From Paguma larvata (Eukaryota; Chordata; Mammalia; Carnivora; Viverridae), in contig CM057833.1 of NCBI GenBank assembly GCA_030068075.1, positions 43,419,587 through 43,483,586 of the forward strand: a DNA stretch of 64,000 nt, written 5' to 3'. The position numbers and the translations under genes are program-made. This document shows, one piece after another, positions 21,150 to 33,045 of the stretch (the first letter of the stretch is position 1; each line of letters starts with the position of its first letter). A model generated the notes under the pieces. It saw nothing but the letters and a program-made list of their open reading frames with translations. It did no database searches and was not told the DNA's origin.

Positions 21150-21690
21150 TTGTAAGTTTTCCATAAAGTATAGGCACATTCTACATATATGGGCACAGAA
21201 CTAAGCTTTGAAAATGGAAAAGCAGATTTGTTAAAAATTTTTAAACTTAGGACATATTTGAGATGCCCACTAGCATTCAACTGGAGCTCTCCCACGGTCA
21301 CATCGATATACCAAACACGGCACAGAAAGCGAGGAGTTGGGTTGGACTTGGAATTTGAAGGTGATCATCTGGATAGATGGCATTTAAGTCCATGGGACCA
21401 GATGAGAGCAGCAAAGGAGTAAAAGAGAAAATAGGAAATAACCAAAGAAAGAATCCCGAAACACTCCAACATAAAAGAGAAAATGGGGAGGAACCAGCAT
21501 AGGAGACTAAAATTGCAGCAAGTGCTAGAGGAGAAACACCAGAAGCCAAGAGAAGAAAATACTAAAAATACTTTAAGACGAAGGGATACTTAAGGAGTTC
21601 CAGCACCATTGAGAGTTAAGAAATGGAAATTTAGCATAGTATTTGGCAAAGCCAAAGTCATGGGGAATACTGATGAGAGCAGTTCTGAGG
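21150..21690 (-). repeat. L2 LINE fragment, antisense, long match
   Basis: A string of ordered matches to the antisense L2: 'TTTGAGATGCCCACTAGCAT', 'CATCTGGATAGATGGCATTT', 'AAGTCCATGGGACCAGATGA', 'CACTCCAACATAAAAGAG', 'GGAGGAACCAGCATAGGAGA', 'GAAGCCAAGAGAAGAAAAT'. One of the clearest ancient repeats in the window. It may be the continuation of the L2 at 19120-20060, with about 1.1 kb between. The frames at 21189-21549 are artefacts. Confidence 0.8.
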
Positions 21691-23519
21691 TGTGGGGGTA
21701 AACATCTGCACAGAATCGTGTGCGATCATTTGCTTTTTTGATCTTACATCCATTCCATCCCTTTTCCTCATTCTGTTGTGCATTGCAGAGAAATGCAGTT
21801 TCTAACATGCTCTGCCAACTGCCAAACTTCAGACCAGATTGAGCTTATGAAAGATCTTGGCAGGAGACTGAAGGACAGAAGATAAGCCAGGTTATTTCTT
21901 CCACACATTCTCTGCTTTGAGTAGCATCCCCAGCAGGGACTGCCTCTCCCCTGTGGTCCTGCCTAGCAGTGAGTGGATAGTCATTTCTTTTTGTGGTCCA
22001 AGCTCCCACTGGGCAGGCCCATTGAGGTTCCAACTTCCACAGAGGTCTGGAAACGGTCTCCTACCTCTGTCTTGCCAGTCCTACAGGCAGTAGAAACTTC
22101 CTGGAATGGCTGATATTGGAGTTGCTTACCTTCCCCTTGCCACTCTTTCATCTTTTCTCTATGCAGAGCCTATGCCTAGAGACAAGTTTGATTATGTTCA
22201 TCCATTTTTGGTCAGAATCTTGGGCCTTACGTTCCACACATTCTGGGCTACTATCCAGACAACCCTGTGGTTTCCAAGTACATTTTTGAGAAGGACATGG
22301 GGACCCAAGAACAAGAGTTCTTTGGGTGTTTCTGGAATGTTTTATGGGGGTGGTTGATAGACTCTTTCTACTTCACTGGAGTATACCCAAGGCATAAGTC
22401 TTTCCTCAGATGTGGCAGGTGGCCTCATCTACAGTAAAGCTTTAGGCCAATAAACGTGCCACCAGTTTCCAAGGTCCCATCTGATGAAGGCTGAACAAGA
22501 GGCAACTTGTAAAAATTAACTCAGCATTCTTTGCATCAATGAGTGGGAAGTACTTACTGGGCCACAGAAACACGAAGGGAGCCTCAATTTCACCCATTTT
22601 TTTTCAGGTTAACAATGAGTTTCTATAGTTTACAATTCTATGATTCTGAGCTTCTTAGGTCTTGAATTTCTCAGTGTAGTAGTTCTTGTGTCTTCAGGTT
22701 TCACCAGTCTATGAACTTACACTGTGACCTCTTCATAATTACCCACAATTTGTTGGCAGTTTTGCCCCATCTTTGGGCTTATTAGCTTATCCCAAATGTC
22801 CTACCTCTGGGCTGGCTCTTCTCTTGCCCCCCACATGCCTATAAGATGGGGGTCTCTTCCATAGCTCTGGTTCTTAGCAGGCTCTGACAACATAGTTTTC
22901 TTCTCTTTTCCCTTCAGACCCGTGGGTGGGAGAAGCCTCCTGCAGTCAGTGGTTCCTGTCTCTATAGAGTCCCTTTGTTAAATTCTTCAGTTAAACTGTT
23001 GAGTTTGCCATCTCTTTACTGCCAAGGGCAAGATGATCTACCCAGGTCTCTTGGAGTCCAGGTGGTGGGGGGAGACCTTGAGCTAACTCCACCAAACTTT
23101 CCATCATGCCATTTAACATCGTGTGTCTGCTCTGGACCAGGCCCAGGGCTTCCATTCTTACTCTAACTGCCTTCACTGAAATGTGTAGCTTGGAAGCTAC
23201 TGGAAGACCTCTCCTCACTTCTGAGTCCCACTGGGCATACCATGGTGCTGTCTATCTCCTGATGTCCCCAAGGCTACAGGCTCTCACTATGCCAATGTCA
23301 AGTCACAGCTCCCAGAGTCTCCACTGTGCTGACTTTCTGGTTCTGCTCAGAGTTGAGGAGAACAAACCTCTCTTACTATGAGGTCACTGAGCCCAGGTGT
23401 CTCCAGTGTCTTACACAATACCCTCCTTCCCTAGCAAAGTATTGCTGTCTACCTTCTCCCTGGAGACCCGTCTGTACTCTTTGGTACAGGTTTGTACAAG
23501 TGGGCTAGGGGCCCTAATG
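21691..23519. other. Unassigned non-coding DNA
   Basis: No gene recognised. 21840-22090 and 22730-22990 are pyrimidine-rich and look like decayed retrotransposon 3' UTRs, but I cannot name a family. Frames of 83-91 codons at 22106-22357 and 23106-23381 are anonymous. Confidence 0.35.
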
Positions 23520-23524
23520 GTTTT

Positions 23525-23740
23525 AGGATGACAAGTGTTCTATGACTAGATCAGTCTGGGCAACACTAGATTGAAAAAGAGGGAGAATTTTTTTCCCTCC
23601 AACTATGCAGAGGCTTTAATAGACTGAATCTCCAAAAGTAACCCATAGGTATCACATCCATCCATGTTATTTGACCATGGAATACTTCTATCAATAAGTA
23701 CTTGATAGACTATACTTTTGGGAATTGCTGGCCTACAGTG
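23525..23740 (+). repeat. Possible hAT-type DNA transposon fossil
   Basis: 'GACCATGGAATACTTCTATC', 'AATAAGTACTTGATAGACTA', 'TACTTTTGGGAATTGCTGGC' resemble the ends of Charlie-group non-autonomous elements (ccatggaacacttct..gggaaatgctg). No terminal inverted repeat was confirmed. Confidence 0.35.
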
Positions 23741-23864
23741 TTACTGCTTTTTGGTAACAGTGCATTACTTGGTATCTCTGTCAGTTTATAATAGTAATGA
23801 AGCTTTATGTTATTAAATTTTTACCCTCGGCAGATAGAATGGATTTGCCAATGAGAGGAGAAGG

Positions 23865-24065
23865 AATGTAGTGTTATGGAAAGTAACTCCAGTTTGGGCT
23901 CAGACTAGAGACAATTTTGATTCGGTCACTGAGTAGCACTTGACAAATCACTTAACCTTTCTGGGCATCAGTTTCCACATCAGTAAAATAGAGTCTAGTA
24001 AGTGTGATGATAATGGTAAAGTATCTACCCTTCTGTCTGGAATATAGAAGGAATCCAGCAAGTGA
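23865..24065 (+). repeat. MIR SINE, sense, near full core
   Basis: Ordered phrases: 'TAGTGTTATGGAAAG', 'CTTGACAAATCACTTAACCT', 'TTCTGGGCATCAGTTTCCAC', 'ATCAGTAAAATAGAGTC', 'CTGTCTGGAATATAGAAGG'. A good MIR match on the sense strand. Confidence 0.75.
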
Positions 24066-26429
24066 TTTCCCCTTGCCTGGAAACAAATGCTCTATCATAT
24101 GGGCCAGACATTGCCCACCTCTTATAAGAAGGCTTGGTGACTATTTCTTTCCAAATTCTTTCTTATTCTGAATTTCTCCAGGATCTAAAAGATGAATAGG
24201 ACCTGGAGAGGCAGAGAATAGATCTTACTGAATTAGAGAGAGTTAAATCAAGAGAGAAATAAACGGTCTTTGCAATCCCAACTCATTAACAATGGCAGCA
24301 GCTGGATTAACTTTGAATTCTTGGAACTGCATCTTTCTGATACCCTTTTGAGGCGAAATCCACAAGGATTTCTTCATTTCTCATTCCAGATCAAGAAAGA
24401 AGTTATTTTCTTCTCTAGTTTCTATTTCTATTAACATCGCTACATACTCCTTCCTATGAAAACAACTCACACACAAGCCTGCCACCCAGACACCTCAGGT
24501 ATTTTCATCTTTACTAGTGACTTTTGGTTTTTGGAATAGAATAAATTTGTGTACCATCATGTTGTGAATACAATAATCTAGATTGATGCCTGGTCTTCAG
24601 AATCATTTCTAATGATAACATGATGTTCAAAGATTATTATGAAGATTAAATTCAGGTAAATTTTGAGGGACAAGAAAAAGTCCACTCCAGGTTATATGAT
24701 CATGTCTCCATTGTTTTTAATTCATTTTGTTTTTATCCCTTCCCCAGGATATTTTAATTTCTTTTCCTCTGTGTCCATGGCCCCTCACCACCCAGAGATA
24801 AACTGTTCTTATTCCAGATTAAAGGAGGCCTGGGATTGGGCTCAAAGCACAGCCTTCTATAAAATGCTTCTCTTCCTTTTGTTTTCAAAGGCTTGAGGTG
24901 GGAGTGTGGGTAGAGAAGAGATAAAAGTAGTGGGCAGTCATGGCATCTGGGGAGAGGCAGAGTGCCTTGGAAAATAGAAAGAACATGGTTCTTGCTCTCC
25001 TTTTTAGGAGGATGCTGGGGATTATTATCTCCCACATGCCCTGAACAGAGAAGTATCAGGAGAAAAATATGTGACCAAGAACATCAATAAAGCAGAAATC
25101 CAAGGTCTTCCTCCCTGCCAGAAGAACTCGGAAGGTAGCAAGACCCCACTACAAGGAGTTAGGCATGCTGTGGGACTGTGAGACAGTTGTGAACTTTCTA
25201 GGTGACCCTGTTGCTCTGCACGAGACGCAGAAAACAGAGAAGCTGAATTCCCAGGCACTTTGAGGGTTATCCTAAGTGGGGAACTGAATGCCAACCTCAT
25301 CCCAATCCCATGAATCTTCAGCATTACATACAATCCTGGAACCCTAACATGACCCCGTCTTCAAGAATACCACAATGCTGGACCTTCAACTTTCCAAGAC
25401 TATTAGAGACAAGGGTTTTGGAGTTAGAAACTAAGTCAAAGAAAATTAGGGTATCTCTTGCACCCTGTGTAAGTAAGCTCAATTTCATACCCATCCTTGA
25501 GTTGTTTGGCAGGGGTGGCGGTGGTATTTTTTACATATAAGTTTCCTGAATAATTTCTGGGTCAAGATATGTAAACATTTTTATGTCTCGTTTCATGGTT
25601 CCCAGATCATTTTCCAAAAGAATTACTTTAATTTACTCTAATACCAAGAATGATCAAAGATACTACTTTTACCATGTATTTACTAGCTTTAGTTACTTCT
25701 ATTTTAAAAGTGTTGCTAATTTAATCATTAAAGTGTTACTCAATTTAACAAGCACTCAGGTTGATAAGGAATTTGATTATTCCATGTATTTGTGAATTGA
25801 GACTCTTGTCACATATATTAAGTTTTTGTTAGTATATACAATCAGCTTTGAAAGAAAAAATTTAATAGCTAACTCTCCTTGTGCAGAGTGCCTTTCACAG
25901 AATATATACATCTCCAGTCTCCCCAATCCAGACCCAACCCCCAACCTCTCATCCCCAAAATATAGGTCTTTCATCAAATGAATTTGGACCTGACTGACCA
26001 CCTCAAAGGCCAATTTTTCCCTTTCAGCTGAGATGGACAGGCTCTAATTGGGCAGCATGATGATTATGAGGAAATAATTCACTTATTAAATACAGAGGAA
26101 ATGTGATAGGGAGGTAAGGCAACCCATTGCATGATATAAATACCTGCAGACACATGGGAGTTAAGACCCACTACCATTGGTTGAACGTTTTCTCAAGGAA
26201 AGAAAATTACCCAGATGAGAAATGTACCTTGGGTAGAGACACACAATATAAGCCTTGTGTAAGCAAACCCATATTTTATTTGTAGAAATAAGTTTAGAAA
26301 AATAACAGCTCCACCAAATGTTACTCAGGAGCACTTTCTTCATTCAATCCAGGTAAGTTTGAGAGGCCCTAGTCATGAAATTGAGAAGAGCACTGCATGG
26401 GGAATGCGCAATTTTCCTTCATCTTCTTC
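24066..26429. other. Unique non-coding DNA
   Basis: A 2.4 kb stretch with no bounded repeat or gene. 24270-24330 has 'CATTAACAATGG', 'CAGCAGCTGG' and 'GGATTAACTTTG', a cluster of SOX-, E-box- and homeodomain-like strings. 25560-25870 is AT-rich. Open frames of up to 102 codons (25025-25333 -) are anonymous. Confidence 0.4.
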
Positions 26430-27300
26430 TCTTGCCTGGAGAAATTCACTCATCCTTGATGCAGCCTAACTCAGGAGTTACCTTCTCCAGGTAGCTTTCC
26501 TTGACCAACAGGTGGAACGACTGATGATCCTGATCTGGGCCTTGGCAAACATGTTCTTCTGTCTTCGACAGAATTTTGTGTGTCCTTCTCGTGTGTCGTT
26601 AACTTTCCCCTCTCACCTGGACCCCTTCTGTCAATCAAGCATGCCCCAGTCTCTTCCAGTTTATAACAAGACTCTCTTGAGACCACATTGCCCTCCAGAT
26701 ACTGCTTTTTCTCCACTGCTGAATTTCTTGTAAAGATTGTCTACATTCTGTCTTCAATTTTTCATTCTTTCTTCAAACCATTCCAGTCGGTTCTGCCCTA
26801 TAATTCCATCGAAATGGTTCTTACTAGAGTTACCTTCATGTTGCTGAATCCAGGAAACCACTTTGAATTCCCATTGTACTAGATTTATGGGCACCATTTA
26901 TCACTGCTGACCACCAACCCTTGGTCTTGATTTACTCCTACCTTGGCTCAGGGACACCCCATTTCAATGGACTTTTTTACCACCTTTCTAACTGTCTTCT
27001 AGAGTATTCTTGCTGGATACTCATCTTTGTCCTGATCCCTAAAAGCTAGCACCCTTTCCCTTTGGCTCATTATCTCTACTTCCAGCGTTTCACTCCACCT
27101 AAATTCCAACATCTACCATGTTTGAGTCTCACCTCTACTGATCACTTCTGTGTTTACCTTTGTATATCTGAACTACAACATGGCTCTTTCAAAGGCACTT
27201 TGAAATCAATAGGCTCCAAGTGAATTCATCAGTCTCTCCCCACCTGCTCCTTTTCCAGTGTCCCTCACTTTAGAATGTTCCTCTTAATGTTTGGAGTCTT
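26430..27300 (+). repeat. L2 LINE, sense, long diverged segment(s)
   Basis: 26430-26600 has the L2 3' phrase 'CCTTCTCCAGGTAGCTTTCC' + 'TTGACC'. 26740-27300 matches a more 5' L2 stretch: 'TATATCTGAACTACAACATG', 'CACTTTGAAATCAATAGG', 'CAAGTGAATTCATCAGTCTC', 'CCCACCTGCTCCTTTTCCAG'. The 3' phrase lies upstream of the 5' phrase, so this is two L2 copies or a rearranged one. Confidence 0.6.
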
Positions 27301-27814
27301 ATTTCTGGCTTTGTTTGCTCGTGGATTTCCTAATTGATTGTTAGAAAAATCTCAGATCCAGTCAATCAAGAACAAAGCTTTACACTTCATTATCAGCCTA
27401 GGAAAATTTCCTGTTTAATCAAGAGTGCCTCAACTTTCCTTTCCAATGTGATTCATCAGTATTGCCTGTGGTCTATGAATTCTTTGAAAATTCTGAATCT
27501 TTAAAATTTTATAGGATATGGATTTTTTAAACTTTTAAACCAAAGTTTACAGTGCTTCTTCAGCATGGATGGAACTAGATTAAGGCAAATAAAGCATAGT
27601 TCATTTTTTTTTTTTTAAAGAAAAGATCTGATGCTTTGAAAGGCTTCCAACTATGTGAAAAGCAATCACAAAAGGCCTATTCTATCCCCTCTGTGGCTAC
27701 GGGATAGAGCTGCAATGGAAGAAGCGACTCAGCTGGGACATATCTTAGTCATGTTGCTAGCCAAACTCTTGCAAAAACATCAGCTAAGAAGATCCTGAAT
27801 ACTAATGACCATCC
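27301..27814. other. Unique non-coding DNA
   Basis: No gene or family identified. T11-A3 run at 27606-27619. Confidence 0.45.
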
Positions 27815-28040
27815 CTTACATTTGCATAAGCAAACACAAGCTTCAAGGATTGCTTCACAATTTGCAAAACACTTCACAATCAATCTTGCAGCTGCTCTGC
27901 CTGATAGGCAGGGCTCTATATTTCACAGCTGAGGAAACGGAGGCCCGGAGAGAGGAAGGTCATTCAGTCGGTATAGCCCTGTGGTGTGTAAGCCGCATTG
28001 CATTGCAGGAGATTGTATTCAGATCTCTACATTTCGAAGG
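27815..28040 (-). repeat. MIR-family fragment, antisense
   Basis: 'CAAAACACTTCACAATCAAT', 'TTCACAGCTGAGGAAACGGA', 'GGCCCGGAGAGAGGAAGG' match antisense MIR (ttttacagatgaggaaactgaggcccagagagg). Confidence 0.65.
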
Positions 28041-29268
28041 TAGGATTATACCTTCTACCCGTTCCACCCTCACTTTGCCGCTTGTTCTCCTCAGACTATA
28101 GGAATCCCAGTGAGAAAGCTATGCTGCATCACCTCTTCTAGGAAGAAGGGCAGGTTGATTTTAGCACAAGAGGGAAAACATGGGAAAGAGATCATTTTCC
28201 ACGATAGCATGCTCAAGGATAAAATCAAGTGGGCCTGAAAATTAGCATTTGAGGAAGAGAATAGCTGGAGAGAGGACTGGGAAGTCAGTCAGAGGAGTCA
28301 GAGCAAGAGGCTTCCAATGTTAGGCTAAGTTGTTTCACAGAGCATGTTCCCACCACTTGGAGTCGATCTGTGCCCTCCCTTCACCCCACTCTGCAGGATG
28401 CATATTCCAGAGTGGCTTCCCAACACCATCTGCTCTACCCCCCACAACTAGGACCACCTCCCCGTGGCCACCATGACTGGGAAAATTTTTCCAAGTGGCT
28501 CCAAGTCCACTCTGGAAACTGGGGAACTAACTCATGGTAGTTTGTTCTCCTAGGAAGACATCAAGTCCCAAGCAATATGGCCTTCAAGTGATGATGAACA
28601 CAAAGTTGGTGTATCAATACCCATCTTTCTTGTCCTTTGGTGTGGGGTAACAGGAGGCATTGTTCACTGTCATCAGGAGTTTAACACAATTTAGCTCCAG
28701 TTGTCCCCAGTAAATGTTGTATTATCAAATTAGTTATTTCCTCCCCTCTTCGTCCTTTCTCCTACTTTCCTAGAAGTATTGGTTGATACCACTTCTAAAA
28801 TACAGAGTTTGCACTGAAATCTTTGTCTTAGGGTTTACCTCTAGGAAAACCTGGTGACAAAGGACTTTCCAAAGGCAAAGCTGGGTTGACACGTGCATTG
28901 ATCAAAGCCTCACCCTGGATTAACAGACATCAAAATGGAATGGGTCCTCCCAGTTTGGGATGAAGGTTTCAATAGTAGGTACAAAATACATGGCAAAAAC
29001 TTAATGCAGAGCCTGCAAAGGGGGTGAGCTATGGGGTGTGGGACTCTCAGCCTATTCTAAGTCAATAGTTTCTATACCCCTAAGTTGTGTGTCGGGTTGA
29101 GAAGAAGTTTTGTTGCAATGCTATATATCATCTTTTCCCTGCTTTGCCTCTCCCAATGGATGGTTTCTCATTTCAAGACTAGTGATAGGACTAACAATCC
29201 ATCCAAGAGAGGAATCTGTTCTTGGACCTGTAGCTCACCCACATCTGACAAGTCTTAATAAGAGGCTT
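28041..29268. other. Unique non-coding DNA
   Basis: No repeat, exon or RNA recognised over 1.2 kb. Short anonymous frames only. Confidence 0.45.
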
Positions 29269-29480
29269 TGGGGCACCTGGGTGGCTCAGTTGGTTTAGCA
29301 TCCAACTTCGGCTCAGGTCATGATCTCACTGCTCACGGGTTCAAGCCCCTCCTCAGGCTCTGTGCTGATAGGTTGGAGCCTGAAGCCTGCTTCAAATTCT
29401 GTATCTCCCTAGCTCTCGACCCTTCCCCAACTCACACTCTGCCTCTGTCTCTCAAAAATGAGTAAATCTTAAAAATTCAA
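29269..29480 (+). mobile_element. Felid-type CAN-SINE, sense
   Basis: 'GGGGCACCTGGGTGGCTCAG' at the head, 'GCTCAGGTCATGATCTCACT', 'GGGTTCAAGCCCC' (B-box region), 'GGCTCTGTGCTGATAG', 'GAAGCCTGCTTCAAATTCTG', CT-rich section, short A-rich tail. The frames 29110-29298 and 29268-29465 are created by it. Confidence 0.95.
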
Positions 29481-29599
29481 AGCAAAAAACCACAGAAAAC
29501 AAACACAACAGTAAGGTTTTGCTATCTCCAGTGGAGGAGCAAAGACAAGTGGCTACTTAGTAGCAAGCTGTACCTCTGATGTCATAAGCCAGGTTAGCC

Positions 29600-29745
29600 T
29601 TCTTTGGTTTTGTTTTTGTTTTTCTTTTAATTCGTTTTGTTTTGTTTTGAGGTAATCTCGACACTCAACGTGGAGCTTAAACTCACAACCCTGAGATCAA
29701 GAGTCACATGCTCTGCTGATCAAGCCAATCAGGCACACCAGGGTC
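29600..29745 (-). mobile_element. Older CAN-SINE subfamily, antisense
   Basis: A (TTTTG)n-like start (29600-29650), then 'AAACTCACAACCCTGAGATC', 'AAGAGTCACATGCTCTGCTG', 'CCAATCAGGCACACCA'. It lacks the long CT-rich part seen in the younger felid copies, suggesting a short or older subfamily. Confidence 0.85.
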
Positions 29746-29819
29746 ACCCTTCCTCTGAAGTAACCAGATGAATGACAGTTTTAAAAGGGGCCTCACCCAA
29801 GGCGGCTTCAGGCTGAGGT

Positions 29820-30170
29820 TAGAAGAGGGGATTTTAAGAGGCTAGCTGCCAGGTCATGAGGACACTGGAGCTGCTCTAAAGACAAATTCACAGAGCTAAA
29901 AACAGAGGCCTCAAACCAACAGCCATTCCATTAAGCCATTTTGGAAACCTTCAGCCTCAGTCAAGCCTCAGATGACTCATTCTCTGGGCCAATAGTTTGA
30001 CTGCATCCTCCTGAGAAACCCCCAGCCACAAGTACACAGCTAAGCTGGTCCTAGATTCCCCAAAATAGGAACCATTTAAGGTAATGATTGTTTTAAGCTG
30101 CTAAGATTCAGGATATTCTATGAATACCTCTGTGGTGCTTGATTACAACTCTGTAACAAGAAGTATTAGT
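29820..30170 (+). repeat. MLT1-family MaLR LTR, sense
   Basis: 'CATGAGGACACTGGAGCTGC', 'CAACAGCCATTCCATTAAGC', 'CAGTCAAGCCTCAGATGACT', 'GACTGCATCCTCCTGAGAAA', 'ACACAGCTAAGCTGGTCC', 'TTGTTTTAAGCTGCTAAGAT', matching MLT1 in order through its 3' end. Solo LTR remnant, no genes. Confidence 0.85.
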
Positions 30171-30708
30171 TATCAAATGTTCCCCAAAGAGCATCACTGA
30201 AGGATTCACAGATGTAGCCCATTAGAGGAAAAGGTCAGTTGTGAACATTTACTGATCCTGAAGGACACCCACAACAAAACACAATCGTTCCAATATAGGA
30301 AGGCTTTATCTTCTGGTTCCTCCTCCTATGACCCTGTGCACGCCTCCCTATACCTGGGCTAGCCAGTTGGGGAGAAAAAGAGGTCAGAGACAAACCATAG
30401 AAAGGCACTAACCCCCTCAAATTGGTGTAAGATGTTTTAACTCACTATGAAACTTGGAATTTTTGACTGTTACATGGATTTGGGTTTCCTCCTGCAGAGA
30501 TGACAACGAGTGGGCAGAAGGGTCACAGGTAATTGCCCTGGTTTTCACCTAATGAGCAGAAGAAGTAGACACACAGATGGAGTTCGAAGAGACTCAAGGG
30601 AAAAGATTGAAATTCTGTGTCCCAAGGAGGTGTCCTTTAACCCAGTCCTTACACTGGTGTTCAGAATCATCTATGACTTGGGCTAAGTTTGACTAGTATT
30701 CATAGTAT
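30171..30708. other. Unique non-coding DNA
   Basis: No repeat or gene recognised. Confidence 0.5.
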
Positions 30709-30900
30709 TTTTTTTAAGTTTTTTTATTTGAAAGAGCACATGCAAGGGAGGGGCACAGAAAAAGGGAGAGAGAGAATCCCAAGCAGGTTCTGCACTGTCA
30801 GCACGGAGCCCGATGCAGGGCTTGAACTCACAAACCCTGAGATCATGACCTAGCCAAAACCAAGAGTTGGATGCTAAAGCGACAGACACCCAGACACCCC
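30709..30900 (-). mobile_element. Felid-type CAN-SINE, antisense
   Basis: T-rich start, 'GAAAGAGCACATGCAAGG', 'GCACTGTCAGCACGGAGCCC', 'GGGCTTGAACTCACAAACCC', 'TGAGATCATGACC', 'CCAGACACCCC'. It generates the 142-codon antisense frame 30683-31111, whose middle is translated SINE and not protein. Confidence 0.92.
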
Positions 30901-30969
30901 CATAGAATACATGATACTTATAAAAAAACGAAGAAATGTCTCTTGGATACCATGTGAGAATTAACCTCT

Positions 30970-31140
30970 TCCCAGCCCAGGATATTCTGGATCTCTGTAT
31001 TTGGTTGTCCCTTTCTTCTGACCTTTGTACACACTCCTGTTGTGCCTTTTTTAAATGTACTTCCTTAAGGTAGTTTACTTCTCTTGCTCTCATGCTAGAT
31101 TGTAAGCTCACTGAAGTTGGATCCTATGTGACAGACGCTC
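30970..31140 (+). repeat. L2 3' region, sense
   Basis: 'TGCTAGATTGTAAGCTCACT' followed by 'GAAGTTGGATCCTATGTGAC' fits L2 (ctagactgtgagctccttgagggcagggactgtg), preceded by a T-rich L2-like stretch. Confidence 0.55.
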
Positions 31141-32119
31141 TAATAGAGGTAAAAGCACTCATAATGCAGAGGACAGTCCACTTTGTATTCGAGTTACTAC
31201 AAATAAAGTAGGACTGAAAGACAGTCCATAACTTTCAGACACTATTCAGAGAGGATAAAAGATTAATAAATTCCTCTGAGCCACCAGAGCCTAGAGCCTG
31301 TTCAAAGATGAAAACCTGGTATGCACTTGAGGTCAGAGGCTAGGGTCATAGGCAGGTCACCAGCAAGCATGCAGAGAACCTACTGAGTAGACACTCTGAG
31401 AAGAAGCAAAGACAGCAAGTCCAAGACGACATAGAATGAAGAGCCAATATGTAAGAGGCAAATCCAAAAACAGGGTTAATAAGGACTCAGATTTATTCAG
31501 CAGGTCTCCATGAAGTGGCATACAGACATTCTATAGTGGTTACAAAGGACCAAAGCCACGCACCACCCAGAGTGCTCCATGGCTTAACTTAAAGGCATGG
31601 TACCCTGATTCTGGTGCAATAGATTTTTCAAATAGGCGGGGTTTGGGACTGCAGTCTGGATCAAGAGCGGACACTTAACCTTTTAGAAAAAGCTCTCTAA
31701 AGTACTTTGAGACTATGGAAATTGTTGAAATTACATTTGACATTGATGAGGGCCAAGGACTTACTGCCACAGGCATTGCTTATACAACTGTCCCCAAAAG
31801 CTTTGCCAAAAAGAAAGAGTGTACCTGATATAAGCGAAATTGAGTTCAATTTAGTCCAGAGACCAACTTGATGATCCCACAAGCCTATCTGGACCCTAAT
31901 GTGAAATGAGTCAGTTACTTCTTTCACTTAATGGGCCCTAAGGATGACGAAGTCTCATCGAGACCCTTACGGGCGATTCCTCCAGTTTAACTAGTAACAG
32001 AGGTGAGGTGGCCTGTGCTTTGCTGACTTCCCTTTGGTAGGTGAACACTCCCACAATGACAGTGTAGTGCCTTGGCTTTGATGGGGCTTCTCAGCTGCCC
32101 CTTTCTCCAGCCTCCCACC
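31141..32119. other. Unique non-coding DNA
   Basis: No repeat or gene recognised. The overlapping antisense frames at 31697-32284 have no domain. Confidence 0.45.
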
Positions 32120-32330
32120 CAAAGTGGGGTGGTGTCTTGCCTTGAAAGCTTCAAACCCTGGCTGGTTAGAAGCCAGCTGCAACCCATCAAACCCGCTGAT
32201 TAGGCATTTGAAAGGGTGGAGCATTTTAATGCAATGATTGACAATGGCTTCTATCTCACACACCTGCTGCTTTAAAATCTCCATAAAATGTCAGCAGGGA
32301 GTGTAAGTGATATATAGCAGTGGTGCTGCC
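32120..32330. promoter_or_regulatory. Possible conserved enhancer-like block
   Basis: A repeat-free block with 'GCTGATTAGG', 'ATGATTGACAATGG' (PBX/HOX-like TGATTGAC joined to SOX-like ACAATGG), 'CACACCTGCTG' E-box and 'CCATAAAATG'. The clustering is suggestive only; function is inferred from motif density. Confidence 0.25.
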
Positions 32331-32974
32331 CCAAGTAGGAATGTTAAGTGCTAGGAGATGGAAGTGTCAGAACCCCAGCTACTGAAAACAAAATAAAACA
32401 AGCACCCAGTGTAATCCATTTCTACAGAGAGCCGAGACCTATTTCACCAAGCCCAGTACATGAGCCTTAGCACTGGCCATCACTGTTAAGCCCTACTTTG
32501 TGGGTACTGGGTGACCACCACAACATCGTTCCTGCCCATACAGGGCCTGGCTCCTAGGGCCCAGGCCAGGCAGCTTCCATGAGGGTCAGAATCTTAACCA
32601 TTTGAGCTGGAGTTTGGGGGACCCATGTTTTCTCGGTGCCCTTGTGGACAGGAGCTGATCGATAAAGTGGCTATGAGTGATAGCTTCCTTTGGAGGCCGG
32701 TTGCCAAATCCAGGGGTGGTTACCAGCAGTGAAGAGGAGTCGTCCGAACTTTATGCTGTGGGGTTATTAATGAATTAAGTTCATTTAGTTAAGTATCAGG
32801 TTCTTAGTTGTCACCTGCGGCTAAAGCCCATAGATACTCTTGCCCTCAGAGAGCAAAGTGGGTATTAATGTACGTCTAGTCCAGTCTGAGAGTATCTAGT
32901 GGGATGGCGAAGTACAGGGAACTCTGGGGATCCCGGATCTGAGGGAAACTGCAGGGAATTCTGGGCACAGCAGG
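32331..32974. other. Unique non-coding DNA
   Basis: No repeat or gene. 32765-32810 is rich in TAAT/ATTA cores. Confidence 0.4.
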
Positions 32975-33045
32975 AATCTATTATTTTAATTCAAGCATTT
33001 ATGAGCACCTGCTATATACCAAGTACTTACTATAAAGGGAGTGGA
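32975..33045 (-). repeat. L2/MIR 3' terminus, antisense
   Basis: 'AAGCATTTATGAGCACCTGC' then 'TATATACCAAGTACTTAC' matches the shared antisense L2 end (atttattgagcacctactatgtgccaggcact). Confidence 0.6.

Noticed and set aside
30683..31111. 142-codon antisense open frame
   Set aside because: The middle is a translated CAN-SINE; the frame owes its length to the repeat.
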